DNA from: Lampropedia hyalina DSM 16112
GTDB lineage: Bacteria; Pseudomonadota; Gammaproteobacteria; Burkholderiales; Burkholderiaceae_C
Direction of reading: 5' to 3'
NCBI RefSeq assembly: GCF_900129055.1
Contig: NZ_FQUZ01000008.1
Span: forward strand, 61,448 to 125,447
Length of the DNA: 64,000 nucleotides
The notes beneath the pieces were generated by a model that did no database searches, was not told the origin of the DNA, and was given only the letters and a program-made list of their open reading frames with translations. The position numbers were made by a program, and so were the translations under genes. This document shows, piece after piece, positions 1-8,824 of the stretch (position 1 is the stretch's first letter; every line of letters begins with the position of its first letter).

Positions 1-188
1 ACGCGCTGGCGGGCGTGGCGGCCTGTGTGCGCAGTGTGTGCGTCAGTGGCGTGGCGGCACGCAGCGGCAAGGCGCATGAAGAAGTGCTGGAATCCCGGGT
101 GCTGCAAAATGCCGCTGGTGCACGAGGTCGCAAGGGCAAGCCACGCACCTGGGGCTTTCGCCCGCTGGCAGTGGAACGGGTGGAATGA
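1..188 (+). CDS. C-terminal fragment of an unidentified protein (5' end outside window)
   Basis: An open frame enters from the left edge (codons begin at base 3) and closes with TGA at 186-188, giving about 61 residues. Codon third positions are strongly G/C, as in the confident genes nearby. The tail is basic, with an RGRKGKPRTWGF stretch close to the end. I do not recognise the family. It converges on the GDSL lipase gene at 249, leaving 60 bp between the two stops. A competing frame starting at 25 has worse codon bias and I treat it as a shadow. Confidence 0.5.
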   Translation, partial: ALAGVAACVRSVCVSGVAARSGKAHEEVLESRVLQNAAGARGRKGKPRTWGFRPLAVERVE

Positions 189-248
189 TGGCGTGAGGCC
201 GTCGGCGGTGACTGCCTCGCTGTGCGCACCGAGATCGTAAATACGTTC

Positions 249-1448
249 TCAGTGCCAGCCTTTGGCTTGCAATGCACTGCGCACGGCATCGGCCATCAGT
301 TCATGGCCCCGTGGTGTGGGGTGGAAATCGTCCGCGAAGGCGTAGCGGTTCCACCAGCCAGCGGCAAGCTGTTGGGCAGGGGCCAGGGCATCCAGTGCCG
401 TATCGGTGCATTGGCGCACGTCATATACCGGCAATGGATTTTGTGCGCTGGGGGCCTGCACCGGGGGGCAGACCGCTGTGGTGGCATTGTCCAGACCGTA
501 TTGGGCCGGATTGGCTTCCCACTGTCCCAATTGCTCAAAAATATCTGCCACTGCCACCTGCGGATGGTCGGCAAAGTTCGCTTTCAGCTCGTGGTTGAAC
601 GCCAGTACCCAGTTCTGGAACAGGGTTTGCAGACTGGCCGCCTGCTGCTGTGCCTGCAAGGCACTGGCTCCTGCTGTCACCTGACCGGCCACCAGTGCCT
701 GCAAGATGGTGCGCAGACGCGGCGTGCGGCTGAGATCCGGCACAGTGACCACCACCACATGCTGTGCCCCGGCATTCAGCACCTGGGTCTGGATGTCTGC
801 TGTCAAACGCTGTGCCAATGCCTGCATGTAGCTGATTGCAGCCGCTTCGGCACCACCGGGTTGAGCCAGGGCCTGAAGCTGCTGAGGGGCCAGTACCGCA
901 TCGCCCAGCACCGGAGCCAGGAACTGCGCATAGGCATAGACCCCGGCTGCACCCTGTCCCACCAGAGTCGACTGCGCAAGCTGGAGATAAGCCGCGATCA
1001 GATCGCCACCGTCATTGCCACCGCCATTGATGAGCACCAATGCGTGCGCATCAAACCCGGCCTGGCCCACTTGTGCCCGCAGATCGGCCAATTGCTGTGG
1101 GATGGACAGGGCCGTACCCTGGGCAGGGTGCTGGATGCGTCCCCCGGCCACTGCATGGTTGCCACAGCCAGGCAGGGTGTTGAATTGCGTCAGGGCCGTG
1201 GCCTGGTAGAAATTGCAGAGCGGCACTTGCGTGGTGTCGTTGGCGATGAGATCGACCCACAGCGGATAAGGCGTGCCGGTGCTGGATTGAACCGTATTGC
1301 GCAAGCCGTAGGCACCGGTGTCAGAAAGGCTGTCGCCCACAATCTTCACGCTGGTGAACGCAGCAGAGGGCGCGTCGTTGCCGCCGCAGGCGACCAGCAG
1401 CATGGCGGCACAGGCAGAGGCCAACAGGGTTTTGAATGAGGTGGACAT
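249..1448 (-). CDS. GDSL/SGNH-family lipase or esterase, lipoprotein
   Basis: This 399-residue protein has a lipoprotein signal peptide with lipobox LVAC (Cys21), so it should be anchored in the outer membrane facing the periplasm or surface. The SGNH signature is complete: GDSLSD at 38-43 with nucleophile Ser40, a GGND block near 142, and a C-terminal DDFHP segment in which Asp373 and His376 complete the triad. Such enzymes hydrolyse ester bonds of lipids or acylated substrates; the substrate here cannot be read from sequence. It is transcribed alone, downstream of malonyl-CoA decarboxylase on the same strand. The residues after the lipobox (CGGNDAP) recur in another lipoprotein at 43301-44041. 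Confidence 0.85.
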   Translation of the reverse strand: MSTSFKTLLASACAAMLLVACGGNDAPSAAFTSVKIVGDSLSDTGAYGLRNTVQSSTGTPYPLWVDLIANDTTQVPLCNFYQATALTQFNTLPGCGNHAVAGGRIQHPAQGTALSIPQQLADLRAQVGQAGFDAHALVLINGGGNDGGDLIAAYLQLAQSTLVGQGAAGVYAYAQFLAPVLGDAVLAPQQLQALAQPGGAEAAAISYMQALAQRLTADIQTQVLNAGAQHVVVVTVPDLSRTPRLRTILQALVAGQVTAGASALQAQQQAASLQTLFQNWVLAFNHELKANFADHPQVAVADIFEQLGQWEANPAQYGLDNATTAVCPPVQAPSAQNPLPVYDVRQCTDTALDALAPAQQLAAGWWNRYAFADDFHPTPRGHELMADAVRSALQAKGWH

Positions 1449-1505
1449 GGGGTGCTCCGGGTGACAGAAAAAGGAATGAAATGCTGTGCCTGTCGGTCAA
1501 TCGCC

Positions 1506-2993
1506 TCATTTGCGCCGCACCAGTGCCGTTTGCAGCAGCTTGCGCACTTCAGGCGAGGCTTTCAACTGGCCGTTTTCGGCATAGTGGCGATGATTGTCGT
1601 CGATCTCGTCCAGTTGGTAGAGGTAATTCACCATCAGGCCGCAAGACTGGCGCAGGCCATTGGCCGATGTGTCGGCCAGCCAGTTGATGCGGTGCAGGCT
1701 GGCCCCGTTGGAGAAGTGAAAGCGAGCCACCGCATCCAGCGGATGTTGCTGGCGTTTCTCGTGCAGCAGATACCACGCGCACTCGCCTTGCAGCCACTCT
1801 TGCAGGGCCGCCAGAGCGTGCCTGGCAATCGGAGCCTGAGGCTGTAGCCACTGCTGGATGGCCTTGGTGGCCTCTGGTACGGTGGTATCGGCCAGCAGCT
1901 TCTGTATCGCCTTGGGTTGGCTGGCACGGTATTCCGGTTCATTCCACCGGCCTTGCAGCCAGCGATTGAAGCCCGGCACCGGAGAGAGCGTGGCAAAGGT
2001 TTGCAGTTGGGGAAACTCGTGCATGAGTTGCTCCACCACCCGTTTGATGAGGAACTCGCCCATGCTTACACCGCGCAAGCCCTGTTGCGCGTTCGAGATG
2101 GAATAGAAAATGGCAGTGGTGGCGGTGCCAGGGTCTTGCGTGGGTTCGGCCTCGTCCAGCAGGGTCTGGACGCTGGCGGCCACCTGCTGAACCAGAGCCA
2201 CTTCCACGAAAATCAGCGGCTCCTCCGGCATGCGCCCGTGAAAGAACGCATAGCAACGCCGATCCGAATCCAGCCGATTGCGCAAATCGTTCCACGACTT
2301 GATCTCGTGCACTGCTTCGTAGCGGATGACTTTTTCCAGCAGTGAGGCAGGCGAGCCCCAGCCGATGCGGCTCAGCTCCAGAAACCCTGCATCGAACCAC
2401 AGGCTGAACAGGCGAAACAGATCCTGATCCACTCCCGGCCAGCCAGCGGATGCCACATTCTTGCCCTCCTTGCCTGCACCGCTGCTGGGGGTGCTGGTCA
2501 GTTGCAGCAGATCGGCGCGCATCCGCACCAGACTGTCGATGCCGTGGGGCACCAGGTTGAATTGCCGCAAAATGTGCCAACGGGGTGATTCCAGACTCTG
2601 ATCCAGTGCCATTTCCGCCTTGCGCTGTGCCGCTGCATCGGAAGCCTCCAGATATTGCCGGATGCACTCGCGCACCTTGGCATCGTCGGTGCGGTACTCA
2701 TCTTCCAGAACCTGAAAGAATTGCCGTTTGTCCGCATCGTGGGCCTGCTGATAGAAGGCCAGCAACTGTGCAACCCGCTCACGCGCAGCCGTTTCACCTC
2801 CAGCCTGTGCGGCACTGGCCTGCAAGCACTGGCGAATGTTCTTCCAGGTCTTGCTGCTGGCCAGAGCCGGCTCCGGTTCGGCATGCAGAGAACCCGGACT
2901 GTCGGTTGAACCCAGCAAACGCCGCCACAGCCGCAAAACCCGACTATGGCTGGGAACTGGCACAGAAGAAGACGAAGGGTGGAGTGTGGACAT
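1506..2993 (-). CDS. mcd: Malonyl-CoA decarboxylase
   Basis: This enzyme converts malonyl-CoA to acetyl-CoA and CO2. The 495-residue product carries the family blocks: FYSISNAQQGLRG near residue 294, then a FATLSPVPGF stretch, and near the C terminus HRINWLADTSANG and LMVNYLYQLDEID. These belong to the GNAT-like catalytic domain, which follows a helical N-terminal half. I chose ATG at 2993 because AAGGAA lies about 9 bases upstream; a longer TTG-initiated frame from 3062 has no such support. No mat-type malonate genes are adjacent in the window, so regulation and physiological role are open. The gene diverges from the small membrane protein at 3253, with about 260 bp between them. Confidence 0.93.
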   Translation of the reverse strand: MSTLHPSSSSVPVPSHSRVLRLWRRLLGSTDSPGSLHAEPEPALASSKTWKNIRQCLQASAAQAGGETAARERVAQLLAFYQQAHDADKRQFFQVLEDEYRTDDAKVRECIRQYLEASDAAAQRKAEMALDQSLESPRWHILRQFNLVPHGIDSLVRMRADLLQLTSTPSSGAGKEGKNVASAGWPGVDQDLFRLFSLWFDAGFLELSRIGWGSPASLLEKVIRYEAVHEIKSWNDLRNRLDSDRRCYAFFHGRMPEEPLIFVEVALVQQVAASVQTLLDEAEPTQDPGTATTAIFYSISNAQQGLRGVSMGEFLIKRVVEQLMHEFPQLQTFATLSPVPGFNRWLQGRWNEPEYRASQPKAIQKLLADTTVPEATKAIQQWLQPQAPIARHALAALQEWLQGECAWYLLHEKRQQHPLDAVARFHFSNGASLHRINWLADTSANGLRQSCGLMVNYLYQLDEIDDNHRHYAENGQLKASPEVRKLLQTALVRRK

Positions 2994-3252
2994 GGTGCGA
3001 TTCCTTCGGAAGTGTGGCTTTGCAGCAGATAATCCGCTTCTCACAGGGGGATGCTGGGCCAAATACGATCAAAGTGTTTGACTGTTTTGAGAATTTGCAG
3101 ATTAAGCGGTATTTTGCACGCAATTGAAGTTATTTTGAGCGCAAAAGACCGCATGTGTGCAAATTCTTCAGAACTTGAATGCTTCTTGATGGCTTGATGA
3201 AAGCTTCCTTGTGATAATTCCGTTGTCAAACTTCTCAATCTGGGTCAATTCC

Positions 3253-3762
3253 ATGAACATTCGCCTCTTACCCATCATCCTGCTGGCGGCTGCCCTGGGG
3301 GGCATCTCATTTCTGAACTGGAACGCGCTGGTCGCCGCCTCGGATGTGTCGCTGGGCATTACCACCGTGCAGGCCCCGCTGGGTCTGGTATTGCTCGTGC
3401 TGGCCGTGCTGTTGTCGCTGCTCTTTCTGGCCTACATCCTGTGGTTGCAGGGCACAGTGCTGGTAGAAAACCGCCGCCACAACAAAGAGATGCACGCCCA
3501 GCGGGAACTGGCCGACAAGGCAGAAGCCTCCCGCTTCACCGAATTGCGCGAATTCCTGGTGCAGCAGCATGCCGATGGACAGGCCCAGGTGCAGGCCGAG
3601 TTGCAGGCACTGGAGCAACGCCTGCTGGCACGCATTGACGAGGCCGACAACAGCAACGCGGCCTATTGGGGCCAGTTGGAACACCAGTTGCGCACCGGCA
3701 GCAGTTCCCAGCCACCGGTGCAGCAGCCTGCGCCACCTGCCACGTTCTCCGCGCTGGATTGA
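3253..3762 (+). CDS. Small inner-membrane protein with coiled-coil tail (LapA/DUF1049-like)
   Basis: A 169-residue protein with two predicted transmembrane helices: one at about 4-20 and one at about 41-65, rich in Leu and Val. A long charged, Gln- and Ala-rich segment follows that should form a coiled coil in the cytoplasm, and the end is Pro-rich. The two-helix hairpin with a short Trp/Asn-containing loop recalls LapA (DUF1049) proteins, but the match is by pattern only. I start at ATG 3253, because the frame upstream to 3211 has a poor, unsupported start. It lies 45 bp ahead of the GYF_2-domain membrane protein and is probably cotranscribed with it. Function unknown. Confidence 0.6.
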   Translation: MNIRLLPIILLAAALGGISFLNWNALVAASDVSLGITTVQAPLGLVLLVLAVLLSLLFLAYILWLQGTVLVENRRHNKEMHAQRELADKAEASRFTELREFLVQQHADGQAQVQAELQALEQRLLARIDEADNSNAAYWGQLEHQLRTGSSSQPPVQQPAPPATFSALD

Positions 3763-3807
3763 CCTCCCTGTTTTGCACACCCTGTAAAAAAACGAGATAG
3801 TTTTTGT

Positions 3808-4614
3808 ATGAGTTACTCCACTGACAATCCCTGGTTCTATGCCGTTGCGGACGAACGCCGAGGGCCAGTAGGCTTTGCCGATTTGCAGGCCCTGGTAAGC
3901 ACTGGCGAAATCACGGCCAATACCCTGGTCTGGAGCCAGGGCATGGCGGACTGGACATTGGCTTCGAACATCCCCGAACTGTTGCCATCCGTGGGCCTGT
4001 CCGTGGCCACAGAAATACCAGCACCGGCCCAGTTGCCTTCTGTGCAAAGGCCACCTGTCACCACCCCCAGCCGTCGCTTGCGCACGGTCAAGCCCGCCAG
4101 CTTTGGCCTCTGGCTGGGCTTGAGCATCACCGCCGTATTTTTCTACACCCTGGGAATTGCAGGCGCGACCATGAACGAGGAGGTCAGCGCCCAGAGCAGC
4201 GTCTGGATTGCCCTGGGTGCGGTCGGGCTGATTGCATCCACCGTGGTTGGCTCCATCTACATCTACCGGGCATGGCTGGCCATCCAGGACGACGACATCC
4301 CATCCAGAACCACGCCGGGCAAGGCGGTGGGCTTCCTGTTCATTCCCTTGTTCAGCCTGTACTGGATGTTTGTGGCCCTGCATGGCTGGAGCCAGGACTA
4401 CAACCGGCTGGTCTCGGTATACGAATACCGCGATGCCCCCAAAATGCCCGAAGGCCTGTTTCTGGCATTCCCCATTCTGGCACTGGTCAGCATCGTGCCT
4501 GTGGTGGGGGTCATCGCCTCACTGGCCATGATCGTGGTAGGCCCAATGGTCTTCTTCCATATCTGCAAAGCCGTCAATTACTTCGCAGCCAAGGCAGGGC
4601 GGCAGGGGTATTGA
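3808..4614 (+). CDS. Membrane protein with N-terminal GYF_2 (DUF4339) domain
   Basis: This 268-residue protein begins with a GYF_2-type module of about 60 residues: WFYAVADERRGPVGF, then a region ending VWSQGMADW. Such modules are thought to be protein-interaction or sensor heads on bacterial membrane proteins. A Pro-rich linker leads into four or five hydrophobic helices between residues about 100 and 260, with polar loops. The gene follows the LapA-like gene by 45 bp on the same strand, suggesting a two-gene membrane unit. The substrate or partner is not evident. The 190 bp after it separate it from the convergent defence island. Confidence 0.75.
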   Translation: MSYSTDNPWFYAVADERRGPVGFADLQALVSTGEITANTLVWSQGMADWTLASNIPELLPSVGLSVATEIPAPAQLPSVQRPPVTTPSRRLRTVKPASFGLWLGLSITAVFFYTLGIAGATMNEEVSAQSSVWIALGAVGLIASTVVGSIYIYRAWLAIQDDDIPSRTTPGKAVGFLFIPLFSLYWMFVALHGWSQDYNRLVSVYEYRDAPKMPEGLFLAFPILALVSIVPVVGVIASLAMIVVGPMVFFHICKAVNYFAAKAGRQGY

Positions 4615-4807
4615 GGCAATCCAAGGCGAGCGATGAATTGGTAACTCAGTCGCTGGTGCAGGCGTATGGTGAAGTTCCGTACATGGTGCTGTGTCGGCAA
4701 GACTGCTGCGGACAATGAGTTTTGCTTACCATCGTAGAAGGTTGAGCGCACATTCCATACCTTCTGTGGCTTCTTTACACTTCGTGTCTAATCATATTTT
4801 CTTTCGA

Positions 4808-5575
4808 TCAGACACTGAGCAGGACGCGCTCGCGATGCCACTGTAAATAATGCCGGTGCTCGCTGGCCAGCCAGCGCAACGTCATTCCCGAATGAATGCC
4901 AAGCCCAGGTAGATCGCTTTGGGACAGGCGGGTGCTGGTCAGCAGATGCCCGGCATCGTCGAAGCTGATCAGAAAGCGATCGAACAGCGCATCGAGATTG
5001 GCCACCAGCAGAAAGCCGTTGAAGGCATCCAACCGCTCGGCATCGTCGGCACATTCGGCCCAGGGTTTGGCATGGCTGGCACGCAGCGCTTCAGTCACAG
5101 CGACGCCGGTCACTGCGCAGGCACCACCCCAGTAGGTCAGCAAGGCATCGCGGTAACGCTCCTGCCCCACGCGCTGACGTACCAAGCGTTCGACTTCCGT
5201 GCCCCTGGCTTCGGCAGATATCGTCTCGACAGCTTGCGCCACGGCCGTGTGGTAGTCGCGCACTGCCTGATTCGGCAAGGCCTGCGACAGACTGGCCGTG
5301 CGGCGCAGGAGAGCCGCCAAATCGGGCAGGGTCGGCACAAAATACACGTCATCGGCTCCGGCCCAAGGTTGGAAACTGCGCAACAGTTCCGGCAGCAGCG
5401 CGGGCGTGGCAGGTTGAAAGCGCACCTCGAAGCCTCCGACCAATGCTGTCACCGCCGCCTGGCTTCGATGACGAGCCGAAGCCAGTATGACCGCATCGCC
5501 AGAGGATGACAGCACGTGCTCGAAGCCGTTGTCGTGGCCGGCTTTTTCGATGATGGTGCGTTGCAGAGGATTCAT
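4808..5575 (-). CDS. HNH endonuclease, last gene of the defence operon
   Basis: A 255-residue protein whose C-terminal half is an HNH_2-type nuclease. RQRVGQERYRDALL leads into GGACAVTGV, then RASHAKPW (catalytic-site His) and DAFNGFLLVANLDALFD. The N-terminal half, about 130 residues, is unassigned and could sense or bind nucleic acid. I start at ATG 5575 (MNPLQR), which leaves a 55 bp gap after the ATPase gene; a TTG at 5650 would overlap that gene and is less likely. As the final gene of the operon it is a plausible DNA-cleaving effector, controlled by the helicase, methylase and ATPase products. That role is inference; the nuclease fold is read from the motif. Confidence 0.85.
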   Translation of the reverse strand: MNPLQRTIIEKAGHDNGFEHVLSSSGDAVILASARHRSQAAVTALVGGFEVRFQPATPALLPELLRSFQPWAGADDVYFVPTLPDLAALLRRTASLSQALPNQAVRDYHTAVAQAVETISAEARGTEVERLVRQRVGQERYRDALLTYWGGACAVTGVAVTEALRASHAKPWAECADDAERLDAFNGFLLVANLDALFDRFLISFDDAGHLLTSTRLSQSDLPGLGIHSGMTLRWLASEHRHYLQWHRERVLLSV

Positions 5576-5630
5576 GTCCGCGTCCAATCTACCCGGTTCC
5601 ACTCGATGGCGCGCTTGCGCCAGCCCTCTT

Positions 5631-8390
5631 TCACAATGGTATGGTTCCAATGTTTTTCTTCAGTAGGGCCTGCGTGCGTGGTCTCCCTGCTGCTGATGTT
5701 TCGAAACCTAATCCAGACCGATAGATTTCGGGTAGAAACAATCGCTCCTCTCCGAGATTTCCATCTGTATCTTCATAGATTACACCGATCTCTTGCAGCG
5801 CATTTAACAAGGCTGCATCCAGCCCCGCCTGTGCTGCGCTGAATGGGACTTTCACGCTGCGAATCTGTTGCTGAGTCATCTGCTCAGACCATCTCCTGAG
5901 TGGCGCAATCTCGGCTTTGGCCTCTGCCACTTTTTCTTCACTGCACCGGGGGATGGCTTTGCGCATGGATTCAGGTGCCAACAAGCGATCTGGCCATGTT
6001 TGCCCTACACGTGTCGACTCTTCGTCGGCAGAAAACTTAAGGAAGCGTACCAAGTCACGTGCCTGCACATTGCCTTTTAGATCACATAAGGCGGTATATA
6101 CCCATCTTGCCGAGTGCGCCTCCTTGGATTTTTCGTTGCCCAGTTTTTTTCCCCACAGTCGCTCCAGTTCGGTTCTCAACTCTTCGAGATGTAGAGATTC
6201 TGGCGGTTTGGGTGATGGGTGTATCCCTGCCTGACAGCTCAACATGTAAGCGAGTCGTAGGAAACTTTCAGGATTCCAGTGCAAGCGGAATGGCTGAAAG
6301 CGTTGCAGCCATTGGCCCACGTTTTGACGAATTGCAGCCTGCACATAGTCGATACGCACAAACACGAGTACGCCCAAGTGAGGGTTGGGTAGCTCGCTGA
6401 CTCGATTGGTCAGGCGCAGTAGTGCTTGAATGGCTTCACGCGCTTGGGGGTCATCGGCATTGCCAAAAGCATCTTCAATACCATCGAAGACCAGGATTGT
6501 GCGTGCGGATTTTCCAATCAAAATATCGTTAACTGCTGGAAGCCCGCCTTGACTAATACCAAACTGAACTGCAATGAGCTCATCCCAAAAATCATCCCAA
6601 TGATCGGGGGGGGTCATAAGCGCTTTCGCAAGCCGCTTGCGTAGATCAGTACCATTGAGAAGCTTGGTTTTGTCACCGTTGACCAAGTCAAGTGCATGAC
6701 CCTGAGCTTTTTTTATTTCACCATCCGGGGTATCCTGAAGATTGTCAGACCACAGCATTGGGAGGATGGCAGCGTCAGTAGTTTTAGATGAATCAAAACC
6801 CAGCCTTCCCAGAAAGGCTTGCCATGAGCAGGCTTGTACAATCTGACGGAAGGTAAAGGTTTTGCCGGCCCCCTTGGCGCCGATCATCAGTACATTAGGA
6901 AGATCGTTGGCAAAGTGCTTGCCAAGATTGAGCAAAGGTTCGGTAGCGAGGATTGGGCTGGTCTGGCTACTGTCTGCAAACTCAGCCACTTTGCACACTT
7001 CATGCAATTTTTTGGCTGACTCTTGCCTTGATGATGTGCTGGTTTGGCCGTCAACTGCGACCGATACCTCCTGATCAGGCTGGGAGTACAGTGCCTGCGC
7101 CCATTCCGTGGCACTGGCATACAAGCGTTGGGATTGAGGCAGGTTTTCCAATGCCTCACGTACTGAGCCAATGGACATCAACGGACTCAAGAATTCGGCA
7201 TCCAACCATTGTACGGATGGCGTCAGTGGATCCTCTACGGGATAGGAAGAGCCCAAGACTTTCAAAGCATTTTCGTAGTGCCCAGCCTCGCGTAGTTCTT
7301 TCGTCAAAAGGCTTAGTACAACGGTAGGGCGATCTGTTTTTTTCCAATCCCCGGACAACTGGTGATTGCTGGTGTACAAGCGGCGAAGTACCTCTGCCAT
7401 GCCCAAAACAGATTGACGGGCAACGGTACTAACAAAGAAGTGATCAATGCGCGGGTCAAACAGGATCGGGCTGGCCAACTCACTCAAACCCGCTCGCAGG
7501 TCAATGAATACCGCGTCAGCTCCAAGGCGCTTCCCCAGGGCATGCAAATGGTCGCTCAGCTGCCATGGATTATCCGGGTTTCGCGCCAAGTGCTCTGGAG
7601 TAACAGGCATGTCTTGAATCTCGGCTAGATCCAATGCAGCAGGCAACACGAACAGCTCGCGCTGCAATCCTCCCAGGCTCAGTGACGTCTTACGCAACTC
7701 ATCGGCAAAAAAATCCAAGCTTGCATCGACACCATCAGGAGGGTAGTGCAAGGCTTCGAGAAACTGTACAAAAGAGACGGTAGGGCGATTACTGTCATCC
7801 AGCCAGAAACTGATGCCAGGGGCTTCCAGATCAGCATCGACCACGAGGATTTTCCTGACATCTGGGCCAGTATCACGCAAGCATGCTGCCACATAAGTCA
7901 TCAACGTAGTGGTACGCCCCACGCCACCCTTGAATGAATGAAATGACACCAGTTCTGGGCCACCATTAAAACGTGCAGGCATTCGAGATTCAGGGGCACC
8001 TAATGTTTGAGGCTCACCAGGCGGGGTTTCACCATCCCCTCTATCTGTGGGTAAGTAAGTAACATCGCGCCAAAGTGGATAAGTTTGCCCCACAGTTGGC
8101 AAATTTGCTCCCTGCTCCTCCAGCAAATCCATGGGATAGGCAGTGTTGCCAATCCGCAACTGAATGGCTCGCGGATCACGCCGGTAGGCGCGGCCGAAAA
8201 CCTTATCTAACCATGCATCCACATCATGGGCTGACCCAGGTGTGTGACGTATTTCCATGCCATCAGCGAAGCAATCCACTCCCACTATGCATTGAGGGAA
8301 TCGTGTCCACAGCGCCGTGTATTTTTTGAGAAGGCGCTCCACGTCCAACCATGTCAAAAGATGCCCAGCCATTGAAATGTGATCGGTCAT
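5631..8390 (-). CDS. KGGVGR-type ATPase with a second C-terminal P-loop domain
   Basis: A 919-residue protein with two nucleotide-binding modules. A small N-terminal domain of about 120 residues precedes a ParA/MinD-like domain whose deviant Walker A reads FKGGVGRTTT near residue 155, with LVVDADLEAPG about 40 residues later. A second P-loop, GAKGAGKTFTF, lies near residue 500, followed by ILVFDGIEDAFG (Walker B-like), as in AAA/STAND ATPases. Start ATG 8390 overlaps the stop of the HEPN-like gene by 4 bp (ATGA) and has GGAG 7 bases upstream, so translation is coupled. It sits between methylase/HEPN and HNH genes, so it may couple sensing to nuclease activation. KGGVGR ATPases are recurrent in defence loci, but their mechanism is not established to my knowledge. 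Confidence 0.85.
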   Translation of the reverse strand: MTDHISMAGHLLTWLDVERLLKKYTALWTRFPQCIVGVDCFADGMEIRHTPGSAHDVDAWLDKVFGRAYRRDPRAIQLRIGNTAYPMDLLEEQGANLPTVGQTYPLWRDVTYLPTDRGDGETPPGEPQTLGAPESRMPARFNGGPELVSFHSFKGGVGRTTTLMTYVAACLRDTGPDVRKILVVDADLEAPGISFWLDDSNRPTVSFVQFLEALHYPPDGVDASLDFFADELRKTSLSLGGLQRELFVLPAALDLAEIQDMPVTPEHLARNPDNPWQLSDHLHALGKRLGADAVFIDLRAGLSELASPILFDPRIDHFFVSTVARQSVLGMAEVLRRLYTSNHQLSGDWKKTDRPTVVLSLLTKELREAGHYENALKVLGSSYPVEDPLTPSVQWLDAEFLSPLMSIGSVREALENLPQSQRLYASATEWAQALYSQPDQEVSVAVDGQTSTSSRQESAKKLHEVCKVAEFADSSQTSPILATEPLLNLGKHFANDLPNVLMIGAKGAGKTFTFRQIVQACSWQAFLGRLGFDSSKTTDAAILPMLWSDNLQDTPDGEIKKAQGHALDLVNGDKTKLLNGTDLRKRLAKALMTPPDHWDDFWDELIAVQFGISQGGLPAVNDILIGKSARTILVFDGIEDAFGNADDPQAREAIQALLRLTNRVSELPNPHLGVLVFVRIDYVQAAIRQNVGQWLQRFQPFRLHWNPESFLRLAYMLSCQAGIHPSPKPPESLHLEELRTELERLWGKKLGNEKSKEAHSARWVYTALCDLKGNVQARDLVRFLKFSADEESTRVGQTWPDRLLAPESMRKAIPRCSEEKVAEAKAEIAPLRRWSEQMTQQQIRSVKVPFSAAQAGLDAALLNALQEIGVIYEDTDGNLGEERLFLPEIYRSGLGFETSAAGRPRTQALLKKNIGTIPL

Positions 8391-8824
8391 TTGAGTTCTC
8401 CTTGAATCCAGTCCAGCACCTTTTGCAGTTGCTGTTCGCAATCATGGTCGGTAGGTGCTTCGCATTTTCCACCGTAGCGCCATACCTGGTGCAAATCGCC
8501 AAACTTGCCGTTACGGGGAAGTTGCGCTTGGCCACGAAGAGCATTCGGCAATCGAAAGCTTTCCGGGAGGGAAAGGGCTGACCCCACGTTCAGATCCTTG
8601 AGAACTCCACGCAAATCGTGGCCGGTTCGGTTAATGTCCTCGCTGTCAAACAAGGTACGCCCCTTTCGCTTGAGCCAAACCGCTTTCAATCCACACTCCA
8701 CCGCATAAAACAACAATAAGCGATGTGGGTTCTGTCGATCGCCTGCCACCGCAGGCGTTGCAACAACTGATAGTTCGCGCAATGCTCGCGTCAGTTCTCG
8801 ATCCGTAAAAGGCAACGCGCTCAC
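8387..8824 (-). CDS. Small HEPN-like protein
   Basis: A 145-residue helical protein. LLFYAVECGLKAVWLKRKG followed about 20 residues later by RTGHDLRGVL resembles HEPN-type proteins, in which a helix with a Cys/Glu patch precedes a GHDL turn. The canonical Rx4-6H RNase motif is not exact here (R-T-G-H), so catalytic activity is uncertain. It starts with GTG at 8824, overlapping the methylase stop by 4 bp (GTGA) and preceded by a strong AGGAGG six bases away. It ends by overlapping the ATPase start (ATGA). The tight coupling on both sides argues for a stoichiometric partner. It could be an RNase effector or a structural adaptor. Confidence 0.7.
   Translation of the reverse strand: MSALPFTDRELTRALRELSVVATPAVAGDRQNPHRLLLFYAVECGLKAVWLKRKGRTLFDSEDINRTGHDLRGVLKDLNVGSALSLPESFRLPNALRGQAQLPRNGKFGDLHQVWRYGGKCEAPTDHDCEQQLQKVLDWIQGELK

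Noticed and set aside
222..1439. Plus-strand frame of 405 codons opposite the GDSL lipase
   Set aside because: The minus strand has lipobox and catalytic triad; the plus frame is a mirror shadow.
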